DNA of 64,000 nucleotides from Asparagopsis taxiformis (lineage: Eukaryota > Rhodophyta > Florideophyceae > Bonnemaisoniales > Bonnemaisoniaceae): assembly GCA_030407315.1 (NCBI GenBank), contig JALQPE010002070.1, forward strand, positions 62,001 to 126,000, given 5' to 3'. Under the pieces are notes generated by a model that searched no databases, was not told the origin of the DNA, and worked only from the letters and a program-made list of their open reading frames with translations. The position numbers were made by a program, and so were the translations under genes. Of this stretch, positions 29,902-39,474 are shown piece after piece; position 1 is the stretch's first letter; each line of letters opens with the position of its first letter.

Positions 29902-31272
29902 ATGTACAACACTATATTCGCCGGTCTGGCAGCTGTCTGTATCGCCGTGCGAGGCGCTCAGTACATCACTGAGAACCGCCAGTCGGAGACCAAATCCGAA
30001 TCAGCGCCAACCCGATCGCCAGAATTTTCGCGATTCCAGCTCAACTATCTCATAGTCTACCTTCTAGCCATCACCGCTGACTGGCTTCAAGGCCCCTATG
30101 TATACGCATTGTACACCGAATACGGCTATGGCAAGAAGGAAATCGGTCAGCTCTTTATGGCCGGTTTCGGATCCGCCGCAATTTTCGGCACCTTTGTCGG
30201 CTCCATTGCTGACAAATTTGGTCGCAAACTCAACGTCGTCGTCTTCACCATTACCTACACCCTCTCCTGTATCACCAAGCATTCCCCCAATTTCACCATT
30301 CTCATGCTCGGTCGTTTGTTGGCTGGTATTGCTACAAGCATTCTATTTTCCGCATTTGAAAGTTGGCTCGTTTCAGAGCACAATCGTCGCGGCTATGAGT
30401 CCTCTTTATTGTCCGAGACTTTCTCCAAGGCACAGTTCGGAAATGCAGTGACTGCTATTTTAGCAGGTCAATTTGCCGGCCTCGTTGCTGCTCGCTTCGG
30501 AAAGGTGGCCCCGTTCGATACCGCTTCCATCGTTCTTATGTTTACCGGTGTTATCGTCCTCTTTACATGGACAGAAAATTATGGTGACTCTCGCATCTCT
30601 GTGGGCGCCGGTTTGCGAACTGCTTGGAGCGTCATTATCGCTGATGAGAAAATCATTCTTGTAGGCATCATTCAGTCTTGTTTTGAGTCCGCCATGTATC
30701 TCATGGTCTTCAGTTGGACACCAGCACTACAGACGGCTTCCGATGCTATGGAACTGGGCGAGATTCCACATGGGATGATTTTCAGTTCATTCATGGTCGC
30801 TATTATGATTGGAAGTAGCATCTTTGTCTTCCTCTTGCGTCATCAGCCTCCAGAGCTCTTCATGAGGAATTTGTACGTCGCGGGTGTGGGTGCCTTTGCT
30901 GTTACAGCGCTTTCCAAGAATGTTTGGCACGTGTATGGTGCCTTTCTCACCTTTGAACTCATTTGCGGTGTTTATTTCCCCGCTATGGGCACTATGCGTG
31001 CCAAATATGTACCAGAAGAAACAAGATCCGCGATCATGAGTTATTTGCGCGTTCCTATGAATATCATCGTCTGCGGCACGCTGTTCACAAATATGGATAA
31101 TAGTATTGTATTCAAGCTATGTGCTGTTATGTTGTCTATTGCTGTTGTCAGTCAACAGAGACTGTTTAGCGTATCCAAAGCTTCTATTGGCACAAAAGAT
31201 GACTGGACACGCGACGAACGCGAGGAGCTTCTTGAGGAGGGCACGCCAAACGTTGAGGATGCTACACGGTAA
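29902..31272 (+). CDS. MFS transporter, MFSD5/MOT2-type molybdate transporter
   Basis: 456 residues with about 11-12 hydrophobic segments. The N-terminal membrane helix is followed by the family-typical NYLIVYLLAITADWLQGPYVYALY and YGYGKKEIGQLFMAGFGSAAIFG. The MFS loop 2-3 motif GSIADKFGRK and the FSAFESWLVSEHNRRG segment are also present. These match MFSD5/MOT2 proteins, which in Chlamydomonas and animals mediate high-affinity molybdate uptake. Substrate specificity is inferred by family. Molybdate is needed for Moco enzymes such as nitrate reductase. No introns. Convergent with UTP6, 123 bp apart. Confidence 0.88.
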   Translation: MYNTIFAGLAAVCIAVRGAQYITENRQSETKSESAPTRSPEFSRFQLNYLIVYLLAITADWLQGPYVYALYTEYGYGKKEIGQLFMAGFGSAAIFGTFVGSIADKFGRKLNVVVFTITYTLSCITKHSPNFTILMLGRLLAGIATSILFSAFESWLVSEHNRRGYESSLLSETFSKAQFGNAVTAILAGQFAGLVAARFGKVAPFDTASIVLMFTGVIVLFTWTENYGDSRISVGAGLRTAWSVIIADEKIILVGIIQSCFESAMYLMVFSWTPALQTASDAMELGEIPHGMIFSSFMVAIMIGSSIFVFLLRHQPPELFMRNLYVAGVGAFAVTALSKNVWHVYGAFLTFELICGVYFPAMGTMRAKYVPEETRSAIMSYLRVPMNIIVCGTLFTNMDNSIVFKLCAVMLSIAVVSQQRLFSVSKASIGTKDDWTRDEREELLEEGTPNVEDATR

Positions 31273-31395
31273 ACTTGTATATCCTGTCGACAGTGTATCT
31301 CTCCTGCGAATAATGCAGCCTTCACAAAATCCGAAACTTGCTTATAAACTGGACTAAATCTTTATATACATCCCCCATTTGTATTGCTCGTGCCA

Positions 31396-33219
31396 CTACG
31401 CCGCTAAGTTTCTCAACGTCTGCCGTTCGAGGAATAACTCCTTATCCCGATTGCCAAGCACCTTCAACGCTTTCCAGTTAATAGTTGATACCTGTTTCGA
31501 GTCCCGCGCAACACGCCGCTCAAAGTCCATGTAGCGCAACCACAATTCGACTTCCTTTTTAGCCCCTGGTAGCGCAATTGCTTTAAGAAATAACTTTCGA
31601 ACCTGGTGCACCATCTGCTTATCGACTGCTGTCTTATCTGATAGTACCTTTTTCCGTTCTGCCCAAAGTTCCAGCTCTCTGTCAATTGCAGCAATAAGCG
31701 ATTTCATTGTGATTGGGGGCAGTGATAGTAGCGTATTGCAGGTTTTGCGCAGTTCATCAACATCAGGCTCGCGCGCCAACCACAAGCAGAGAAGATTTTC
31801 TTGATCCAAATCTCTGAAAGCAACCAGGAGTTTCTCTTCCAAAGCTGCACGGATGTTATCCTCCAAGAGCAACTCTGAATTATTTTCAGCCAGGACAGCT
31901 TCCAGTTTGTTGAGTGACCAGGCCGAAGGATCGTCTCGTGAATCAGCATCCGTGAGCTGCTTCTTTTTCTCTATGGTATACGTGGACACAAAATTTTGCA
32001 ATGGTTTAAGTTTTGAGTGGTCATCCTTCTCTCCAGCAACCAATGCATTACCGAAAGCTTCGAGAAACACTGAGAACGCAGTTTTCATCTGTTCATGCTG
32101 ATCCAGTTCACGCAAGCCCTTTTCAAATGTATTTCTCAAGCGATTAACAGCACTGTGAAAAGTGGGTCTAATAGTTTGCTTCAGCCTGGTTCTCTCAGCC
32201 TGCACCCGTGCAGATTGAGGTCGAGATAGAGTATTTTCATCTTCAAGATCCTCTGGAGGTAGCCTCCTATATTTTGCACAAACTACAAGGCATGGGCAGG
32301 AAACGGTAAGGGCTTCGCAAATGGGTGAGTTTGGAAACATTGTCCTCAACTCTCTCGAAAACGCTTCAAGGAATTTTGGTGGCAAAGCTGGAGCTCTCAT
32401 GACAATGCTGCACCACTCAACAATATCTTCTGCCACAAGTGCTCCCGCTTTGTTCGCTGCACGGAATACAGCAATGGGAATACCTCCGTTCCAGAAGGTA
32501 AGCTTAGCAGTATTTGATTTATCTGCTTCAGATGTATCTTTGATATCCAAAGGGATTTTGAATGATGAGGCGTTCTTTGGTACTCTGCCGTCATTGTCCC
32601 CATGCAGAGCTGCCCCAACTGAAAGCCTTCTTGCGATCAATGTTGCGAGATTTATAACCTCCAATCTGAAATACTCCCTCCACATTGTTCTGGAATTTGG
32701 CAGTGTGCGCAATCCGCGCTGTGCCAACGATCTTGCATTCGTAGGATCTTCACAAGAATCGAAATGAAAGGCGATGGCAGCCAACCAAATACGTTCAGAA
32801 TCACCGCGCATAGCAATAGCATCATTGAAAACTCTGCAAGCACCACGTTTATAACCTTTTCTGGAACAGTGGCGCGCGAAATGAAGCCAAAGCTCTTCAT
32901 CACCCTTGAATCTCTTCACGGCGCGACGATAGATAAGGTCTACGCGATGGGCAGATGGCTTGACAAACTTTGAAATCACGTTGTAGTCTAGGCTGAGATT
33001 TTTGGCACGCTCATATAGCTCGTCGGAAAACTCTCGCTCGAATGAAGCATATTTGAGATAGTCATCCCTGGTAGCGCCTACGCGCACAATGTTGTATTCA
33101 TGGTCGCGACGCCTCTTCACGATGTCTCTCAGCTCGTCGTCGGTTATGAGGTTATGAGCACGAACGCCATGGAGTTCGGGGATGCTCTTTTCCAATGCAA
33201 GCTGTGCTACATCCGCCAT
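31396..33219 (-). CDS. UTP6: U3 snoRNA-associated protein UTP6 (SSU processome)
   Basis: 607 residues. The N-terminus matches UTP6: LEKSIPELHGVRAHNLITDDELRDIVKRRRDHEYNI, then YLKYASFEREFSDELYERAK. HAT (half-a-TPR) repeats follow, seen as repeated W..(Y/F)...(E) helices such as WLHFARHCSRKGYKRGACRVFNDAI and WLAAIAFHFDSCEDPTNARSL. A C-terminal HAT-like block ends near ELWLRYMDFERRVARDSK. UTP6 is part of the t-UTP/UTP-B particle of the nucleolar small-subunit processome, acting in 18S rRNA maturation. Length is similar to yeast and human UTP6 (440-600). Confidence 0.9.
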   Translation of the reverse strand: MADVAQLALEKSIPELHGVRAHNLITDDELRDIVKRRRDHEYNIVRVGATRDDYLKYASFEREFSDELYERAKNLSLDYNVISKFVKPSAHRVDLIYRRAVKRFKGDEELWLHFARHCSRKGYKRGACRVFNDAIAMRGDSERIWLAAIAFHFDSCEDPTNARSLAQRGLRTLPNSRTMWREYFRLEVINLATLIARRLSVGAALHGDNDGRVPKNASSFKIPLDIKDTSEADKSNTAKLTFWNGGIPIAVFRAANKAGALVAEDIVEWCSIVMRAPALPPKFLEAFSRELRTMFPNSPICEALTVSCPCLVVCAKYRRLPPEDLEDENTLSRPQSARVQAERTRLKQTIRPTFHSAVNRLRNTFEKGLRELDQHEQMKTAFSVFLEAFGNALVAGEKDDHSKLKPLQNFVSTYTIEKKKQLTDADSRDDPSAWSLNKLEAVLAENNSELLLEDNIRAALEEKLLVAFRDLDQENLLCLWLAREPDVDELRKTCNTLLSLPPITMKSLIAAIDRELELWAERKKVLSDKTAVDKQMVHQVRKLFLKAIALPGAKKEVELWLRYMDFERRVARDSKQVSTINWKALKVLGNRDKELFLERQTLRNLAA

Positions 33220-33529
33220 TGCAATGTAGACTTGAAAGGAGGGCTAACTTTGTTTCCGGTGGCCGGGCTCAAAAGAGATGAAACAGTGGATCAGACTCGC
33301 ACAACACACCGTTACGCCGCCGCCTTCGGAATGTCAAAACGGTCTGGCAGTTCAATTTGTAGACAGTTTTTTTGCAAAAAACAAGAATAAGTGCTTGGTT
33401 ACAATCCATCCATTCTGCTATACATACTGAAGTGAGAAGCGAAGTCTTTCACTTGCCAGTACCACAAACTTATGGCATGGGGTCTGCGCCATAATCGCTC
33501 AGGCTCTAGGTTTTTACTCAATTAGAAAG
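33220..33529. other. Intergenic region, squalene epoxidase to UTP6
   Basis: About 310 bp containing the UTP6 upstream region and the squalene epoxidase 3' flank. No feature assigned. Confidence 0.35.
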
Positions 33530-34960
33530 TCATAAAGAAGATATTGGTAGCCAGGAAATAGGCCATAGTCTCTCAGCATCAATTAACGGTTTAACAATAT
33601 TGAATGCCGCACGGAAAATAGACCACGATCTAGAAATGCGTGCCGGAGTCGGAAACGGCATTAAACTACGGCCACATCCGTACAGCGCGACGCCGAAAAA
33701 ATGCGTCACAAGCAGAAACGGACTCGGTTTCAATCCACCCAACATGCTCATAGGGTCATGTGTCATGCGCCCACCGCTTCCAAGATAGTCAAAGCACGCG
33801 ATGCGCATCTCCTCCAGAGCTGGATCTTCTGACGCGCAGAAAACGGCATACAGAGCGTTGGCGAGGATATTGATCGTTGTCGACATTGGTTTCCGCTGTT
33901 GATAGAATATTTCTAGTTGCTGCGAGACGCGCGCATGATCTTGCAGATCTACAACGTCTTTCAGCAGGTCACATATCAGACGCACGTCGGATAACGCCAC
34001 TGTCATTCCGCCGCCTGTGAGCGGATGTCGCATGTTGAACGAGTCTCCCAGCAACAATGCACCGGGCACTACCGTGGGCGCCGCGGTCATGACACGGTTG
34101 TGCATCATCTTCACGTCGCCGGATTCGACGGCTTTGATGAACGGCCCGCGGAACAGCTCTGGTGCTTGTGGCGCAATGACGGATAGCATGTGTTGTATCG
34201 GGTCGCCGGTGAAAGAAGAAGGAATATCAACTAGACACCGAACTTCTGTACTACTCACAGGGTAGAACAATACCGGTGACGGATTTGCGAGTAGGACATG
34301 TCCATGTGCTTGGAATGGAAGCTTTGTCATCTTCAATAACAGCCCATAAAACTGCGAATATACAGCCACCTTTGCTTGAGGTGCGGTACGTTTTCTTAAA
34401 TTACTCGCACAACCATCGCATGCAATCGTCAATGCGGCACGCACTTGATGCAATTGCTTTGCACCATCACGATACGAGGCGCCAATAACCCTACCCGAAT
34501 CATCCTTATCCAACGCGACAACATTTCCCTCCACCAGCGTGATGTTTGGATGCGCCAGCGCTAGTTGGCGCATCTTTTTCAAAAAGCGTCCATTATGGAA
34601 CGCTCGCCCCGAAGAGCCTTGTTCGTCGCCGACTGCAGCGTCATGTTCATCGACGTAGTCGATTTTTTCAGAGCGTCCGTCAAGAAATATGCCATACCCG
34701 TATATGGGCTGTGCGTCAATGCCTTCAAGGGCGTCGCGCAGACCGAGAGCGAGAAGTTGAGCATAGCCGCCGGGTTGCAACAGTTCACCGACGATACGTT
34801 GCGGCTCGGTTAGTGTGGATGTGTTCGTGTCGTAGAGGTGGCGTTCAATGCAGAGGATGCGGCGACCATCACGGGCTAGCCTGTTGATCAAGGCGCCGCC
34901 CGCCACGCCTGCGCCAACCACGAGTAGGTCGTAGGAAGTGCTTGGCGCTGATGTCGACAT
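33530..34960 (-). CDS. SQE1: Squalene epoxidase (monooxygenase)
   Basis: 476 residues from the ATG at 34960, close to the FAD-binding start; an upstream ATG at 35026 would add 22 residues. It converts squalene to 2,3-oxidosqualene, the first oxygenation of sterol synthesis, at the ER. Motifs in order: Rossmann GxGxxG (LLVVGAGVAGGAL, about 10-22), IERHL, the diagnostic GELLQPGGY, the NGRF segment, GCASNLRK, FYPVSSTEVRC, and LLGDSFNMRHPLTGGGMTVAL with the FAD-phosphate Asp. The C-terminal hydrophobic helices (PFLLVTHFFGVALYGCGRSLMPFP) anchor the protein. This is the classical ERG1-type enzyme, not the alternative epoxidase found in some algae. Confidence 0.94.
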   Translation of the reverse strand: MSTSAPSTSYDLLVVGAGVAGGALINRLARDGRRILCIERHLYDTNTSTLTEPQRIVGELLQPGGYAQLLALGLRDALEGIDAQPIYGYGIFLDGRSEKIDYVDEHDAAVGDEQGSSGRAFHNGRFLKKMRQLALAHPNITLVEGNVVALDKDDSGRVIGASYRDGAKQLHQVRAALTIACDGCASNLRKRTAPQAKVAVYSQFYGLLLKMTKLPFQAHGHVLLANPSPVLFYPVSSTEVRCLVDIPSSFTGDPIQHMLSVIAPQAPELFRGPFIKAVESGDVKMMHNRVMTAAPTVVPGALLLGDSFNMRHPLTGGGMTVALSDVRLICDLLKDVVDLQDHARVSQQLEIFYQQRKPMSTTINILANALYAVFCASEDPALEEMRIACFDYLGSGGRMTHDPMSMLGGLKPSPFLLVTHFFGVALYGCGRSLMPFPTPARISRSWSIFRAAFNIVKPLIDAERLWPISWLPISSL

Positions 34961-35111
34961 GCTTGATGGTCCAGTCAGGGAATCGAAAACTCTGACAGAG
35001 ACGTATTGATTGTAACGCAGTGGCATACATAGAATTTTTTACAATTTGTGGAGGTCATTGCTGTACAAGTTTGGGCAGTCCGTACTAGCCACCCGTTTCA
35101 CTCACTGTTGT

Positions 35112-37214
35112 TCAATGATTCTCACGAAGATACTCAGCAACACGAGCAATATCCCTACAATCCGCTTCGTTATACCGCGCAACATGTTTCATCTGAGGAA
35201 AGTCTTGCAGCCGTTGCAAATTACCACGCAATCGTTCCTCTTCAGCTGTCAAAGCAACCGCCATTGCATCACCACCGTCACTGATACTATCCTCATCGCT
35301 TCGTCCTCCGACCACCTCTAGCCTTCCCAAGTTCTCCAGCGATTTCACGACGCTCTTCAGTGAGTTTGACAGCCCACCACGCACAACCAGACAGCCAGTG
35401 ATCACAATATGCAGCATGTCCACATATTGAACAATTCTCCTATCGCCCAGTTCAGCCAGGCGCTGTTTGCTCATTCGTCTCATTGCTTTCCGTAACAACG
35501 ACTTCTCTGGCCCCCACACGTTCAAAATCGGAGCCCCGTAATGTGCGGGCATCACAGAGTACATATGCGATAGCCATTCACACACCACAGCCCCTTCACC
35601 ATTTCGACACAAAGATTCCGCTGTGAATACTTTGTGAATCCATTTCCCGTCTATAACTTGACCGCATCCGATCATAAATATCAGTGATTGATCCTCAACT
35701 GGCCTCGATTCCTGCTCCACGGATAAAGTGCAATCTTCGAAAAACTGATTGTAACTATTGCCTTCTTCGCCCGAATCATTCGTTGTTTCTTCGCAATATT
35801 CAAACAAATTCTCCGGGGAAGCCAGTTCAAAATCTACGTAAAACGTCCTTTGCTCTGCCATCGGTAACAAAGGACCATCCCTATCAAACTTGGAAAAGTC
35901 ATTGTGATTAAATCCCTCGAGCTGCCTCCAGTTCAAGCGGTTGTGCGGAAGGACTTGCGGCATCACTGGCGGCCCATTGTAATCGGGCTTGGCCATCTTC
36001 AATACAAGGTTTGTAAGATGCGAGTTTACCTGTAACGCCTCAGCCGTCACGTCCGGATGTTCGTAGTTATTCGGAATGCCTCTTTTCATCGCGTCCATAC
36101 AAATAGACTTACTTATGCCTGATACCAGTGTCAATTCGCATAATTGTGTCGCAATGATTCTCTTTGCCTTTACCCACGGCCAATCGTACATGGATGCACA
36201 CTTCATATTCGGCCTCCAGCGCACATCGGTTGCATGTGAAGCAACTCTCAAAATCGCACCGCCGTAATTTGGCTCTACTGACTGTGCTCCGTTTTGCGCC
36301 TTCAAATATGCACCAGCTTCTTCAATAAACTTCCATCCATCATCAACGACGTGTAATCTCCAATTCAATGCCTCCAAAGCCTTGAGACCCAACGAACAGG
36401 TGTCATCACCGAACGGTACGACAGCCATTCGCCATACATTTGCATCAAACACACAATTATCGCTCAAAGTCGCACAATCCAAAACGGGCGGAACAGCTCC
36501 AAACGCGACCGGCTTTTTCCTATTTGGATGCAAACCAACCATCAGCGTCCTGCCAACATCACATCCCTGCACATCAGTCAAAATCCTATTCCAGAGCCAC
36601 ATTTCCACCTGCATACGCTCCTGGGACCGTTTCCCAATCCGACCATCCGCCGAAACATCCAGCGGTCTTCTCTTCGCCCCGACGGCGACATAAACATGAC
36701 GCGAATGCGGTGGGTCCTCGCGTGGGCACAAAGCAAGCCCGAACAACTGATCAGCCACATCAACTCTGAGCAGAAGCGGGACTCTCGCGAGCAATCTCCT
36801 CTCATCATTCACCAACACCGCCCCAACAACGAGCTTTTTCCCGTCGCGAATGGCGGCCAAAGTCGCTTCACACGCGGACACAACGTCCACAACGGCGGTG
36901 TCATCCTGTACCAACGCGACGTGCTGGAGCCCGACGCGACGCACAAACGCGCCGGCGACCTGGCGGCGAAACTGGCGCGACAGACGCTGCATGCGGCGCG
37001 AAAAGCTGGAGACGGGGTCGTAGGTCGGGTAATCACAATCGCTATGCAGCGCGTCGCGACGCGCGTAGAGCTGCAGCACGTCGGCGAAATGGTTGTGCAC
37101 GAGCGCGTTGTGGACGGTCTGCACGTCGACCCAGGGGCGGTCGCGGGCGCGGCGGCCGGTCGAAGGCTCGTCGGCGGGCGCGACGCGGGGCGCGGACGAC
37201 GGTATGTGCGACAT
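35112..37214 (-). CDS. Large protein with C-terminal RNase-H-fold exonuclease-like domain
   Basis: 700 residues from the ATG at 37214; an ATG at 37385 would add a basic 57-residue extension. The N-terminal 450 residues resemble PD-(D/E)XK or virus-type proteins in layout (DCDYPTYDPVSSFSRRMQRLSRQF, FAVGAVLVNDERRLLARVP) but are not assigned. The C-terminal ~220 residues carry RNase-H-like exonuclease signatures: FYVDFE (metal-binding DxE), LIFMIGCG, a central helix near ILNVWGPEKSLLRK, VQYVDML, and YNEADCRDIARVAEYL (Y..xD) near the end. This is the pattern of YprB/RNase_H_2 domains, also common in large algal DNA viruses. The first ~200 codons are much more GC-rich than the rest. Nuclease activity and viral origin are both unproven. 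Confidence 0.65.
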   Translation of the reverse strand: MSHIPSSAPRVAPADEPSTGRRARDRPWVDVQTVHNALVHNHFADVLQLYARRDALHSDCDYPTYDPVSSFSRRMQRLSRQFRRQVAGAFVRRVGLQHVALVQDDTAVVDVVSACEATLAAIRDGKKLVVGAVLVNDERRLLARVPLLLRVDVADQLFGLALCPREDPPHSRHVYVAVGAKRRPLDVSADGRIGKRSQERMQVEMWLWNRILTDVQGCDVGRTLMVGLHPNRKKPVAFGAVPPVLDCATLSDNCVFDANVWRMAVVPFGDDTCSLGLKALEALNWRLHVVDDGWKFIEEAGAYLKAQNGAQSVEPNYGGAILRVASHATDVRWRPNMKCASMYDWPWVKAKRIIATQLCELTLVSGISKSICMDAMKRGIPNNYEHPDVTAEALQVNSHLTNLVLKMAKPDYNGPPVMPQVLPHNRLNWRQLEGFNHNDFSKFDRDGPLLPMAEQRTFYVDFELASPENLFEYCEETTNDSGEEGNSYNQFFEDCTLSVEQESRPVEDQSLIFMIGCGQVIDGKWIHKVFTAESLCRNGEGAVVCEWLSHMYSVMPAHYGAPILNVWGPEKSLLRKAMRRMSKQRLAELGDRRIVQYVDMLHIVITGCLVVRGGLSNSLKSVVKSLENLGRLEVVGGRSDEDSISDGGDAMAVALTAEEERLRGNLQRLQDFPQMKHVARYNEADCRDIARVAEYLRENH

Positions 37215-37976
37215 GGGGCATGCACGCGGCGACGGCGGGCGGCGCGAGGACACGAATGGGAGATAGTGGCGACGCGGAATTGAAGACGGGGCGCGCGAGA
37301 TGCGTCCCGGAAGGAAGGCGACGCGTGACGTCGCGCGGGGGCGTTTCGGGTCGCGCGGCGCGGATGGGATGGGCGACCGGCACATGGATGCGCTGCGGGT
37401 GGCGTGGTATGCGGTTACATGACGTCAGAGTTGGCGGGATGATGATGCGCTGCGCGGTGTGGATGTTGGGTGGAGATGCATGCATTGCGGTGTGTGAGAA
37501 ACGGGTTTTTTGATATGAAATTTTGCGGAAAGCAGATTTCATTACAGATGCGCGTTGTAAGCAGTGCGCTGTTGGTACGGTCGGTACAGATGATGGATAC
37601 GCGTGTAGCGCAGGGCGGAGGGAGAGTGGCTGAGTTGGCGGCATGGTGATGTATTGCGCGACTCGTGTTGTGTTGGCATTTGGGGTCGTTGCGGATTGTC
37701 CGCGTGGCAGCTCGTAATGCGAAACAGAGAGATGGAAATTGTACGCGGGACATGGTTGGGCTGTCGCGCGAGTCCATTGTGTTACTTGAGTAGATAGTGA
37801 CAATTAGTCGACACGAGCGTCGTCGCATCAGGTTTGCGTAGTCCATCAGTTACAAACTAGGCGAAAATCGCCACTCTTTACAATCGATAAACAACATGTT
37901 ACTTAGAAGTCAATTCTTATTCGTCACCTTCGCTAGCCGGGTAAACCTCTGGCACACGTTCATCATATCTCCCAGC
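37215..37976. other. Intergenic region upstream of the RNase-H-like gene
   Basis: About 760 bp. Long overlapping frames (to 37846 minus, to 37513 plus) are most likely by-products of high GC around 37200-37450. No independent gene supported. Confidence 0.35.
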
Positions 37977-39474
37977 TTATCTCTTTCGGTCAAAAGCTTG
38001 ACGCACTCGATCCACCGTCACTTCAACGCTTTTCATAACCGGTCCCGCCGCACTTGTCACCATTCTTGTCCGAGTCGACCGTGATACGTGTGGCCGTTGC
38101 GTCGGTTCCGCCGTCGGCTGGGCCGGCTCCTCCACTGCGTCTCCCGTCTGCTCTGCGACCGGGAACGGCGCTAGTTCTGAGCCAGCAACTTTTCCAAGTC
38201 CCACAAATTCCATAGTACAATATGATGAACGGTCATTCTCCAGCGCTAGGTTGAGAGTCAGATACGCTACACCCGCCTTCAAGCCCATAAAGTCTCTCGC
38301 CGGGATAGATATCAAACCGCCGAAGAAGCTGTGTTCCACATTTCCACACTTGAATCGATTCGGAACACCATCCAGATTAGAAGTAGCAAAGAAAAACCAT
38401 GTGTGCGAATATCGTCCTTGAATCCTCAGAGGATTAGCAAGATCCTCTTGAATAATGTAAGTCTCATTCATGTCACAGCGCACTGAATCAAACACAAAAT
38501 CCGACGAAGTAAATGCTTTCACACTTGGAGCAAACTGCCCCATCGACCTTGCCTGCAGCGAAAACTGCAACGACCCAGGACATACTCTTGGTCTGAATGT
38601 GTTCAAACGTGGAATTGGTTCCATCACACCATTCGCAAGCTGTGCTTCCCGGTGCACATCCTCCCGCATTTCAGCCTCTGGGTTTCGCAACATTGTCCTC
38701 CGGTACACACTAGCTGTTGTGCGCGCATTCGAACCACCAGCCTGTCGTGGGAAGGGTGCTAACTCGAGCTCGTCTACATCAGTGCCTTCGGCGACAAACT
38801 CCATAGTACAGTAGCCAGACGCACCAGAAGGCAGCTTAAAGTTGGGTGTGATGTAAGTGACACCGGCTTTGAGCCGTGCGAAATTACGTCGAGGAGTAGT
38901 AATTGTGGCTCCATAAAAACGGAATTGTCTTGTACCGCAATAGAAGCCGTGTAGATTCCCGTTAAAATTTGACACAGCAGAGAAGAAATCTGAACAATGA
39001 TAGTGCTGCTTTGGTTAGACCATGTTGAGAAATCAAGAGGCGACCGCTGTGAATTTGAAACAACTACTTACAAGCTGATGTGTAGCGGCCGCTTCGCACT
39101 TGCGGGTTGAGCGGATCTGATTTGAGTATGAACGTTTCTCCAGAGTCACATTGGATACCGTCAATGATGAGGTCTTCTGAACGGAAGGCACGAATCACTG
39201 GGGCGTAGAAAGCAATTCGTCGGGCGGGGAGTGAAAATTGAATGGTTTGAGGACATTCTTTTGGACGGAATCGGTTGAGAGGCCCTGGTGGTTTCAGTGG
39301 GAGGCCGCTTGCAATGGAATCTTGAATCCTTTGCTGCTCTGCTTGCTGAACTTCTGGGTTGGGAATCTTGACGTTGCGGTAAATGCCAGCCCGGTAGGGA
39401 GCGGACAGAGCGGTTGCATGAGCTGTCGTGAGCTGGAGGAGAATAAGGAGCAGCAGGGTGCATTGTAGTTTCAT
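37977..39474 (-). CDS. Secreted protein with two copies of a novel four-cysteine domain (gene A)
   Basis: Exon 1 39474-39072, intron 39071-38990 (82 nt, GTAAGT donor, TTCAG acceptor, phase 1), exon 2 38989-37977; 471 residues. A signal peptide is clear (MKLQCTLLLLILLQLTTAHA). Domain 1 runs from FRPKECP (69) to YCTMEF (194-199), with Cys at 74, 109, 152 and 195. Domain 2 runs from FRPRVCP (266) to YCTMEF (391-396), with Cys at 271, 306, 349 and 392. Cysteine spacing is identical in both copies (35, 43, 43). Each domain also shares a GRY..-FF-SN segment and an APFP motif after the last Cys. The tail is Pro/Thr/Arg-rich. Four cysteines suggest two disulfides in an extracellular beta-rich module. 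I recognise no named family. A relative lies at 43303. Confidence 0.82.
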
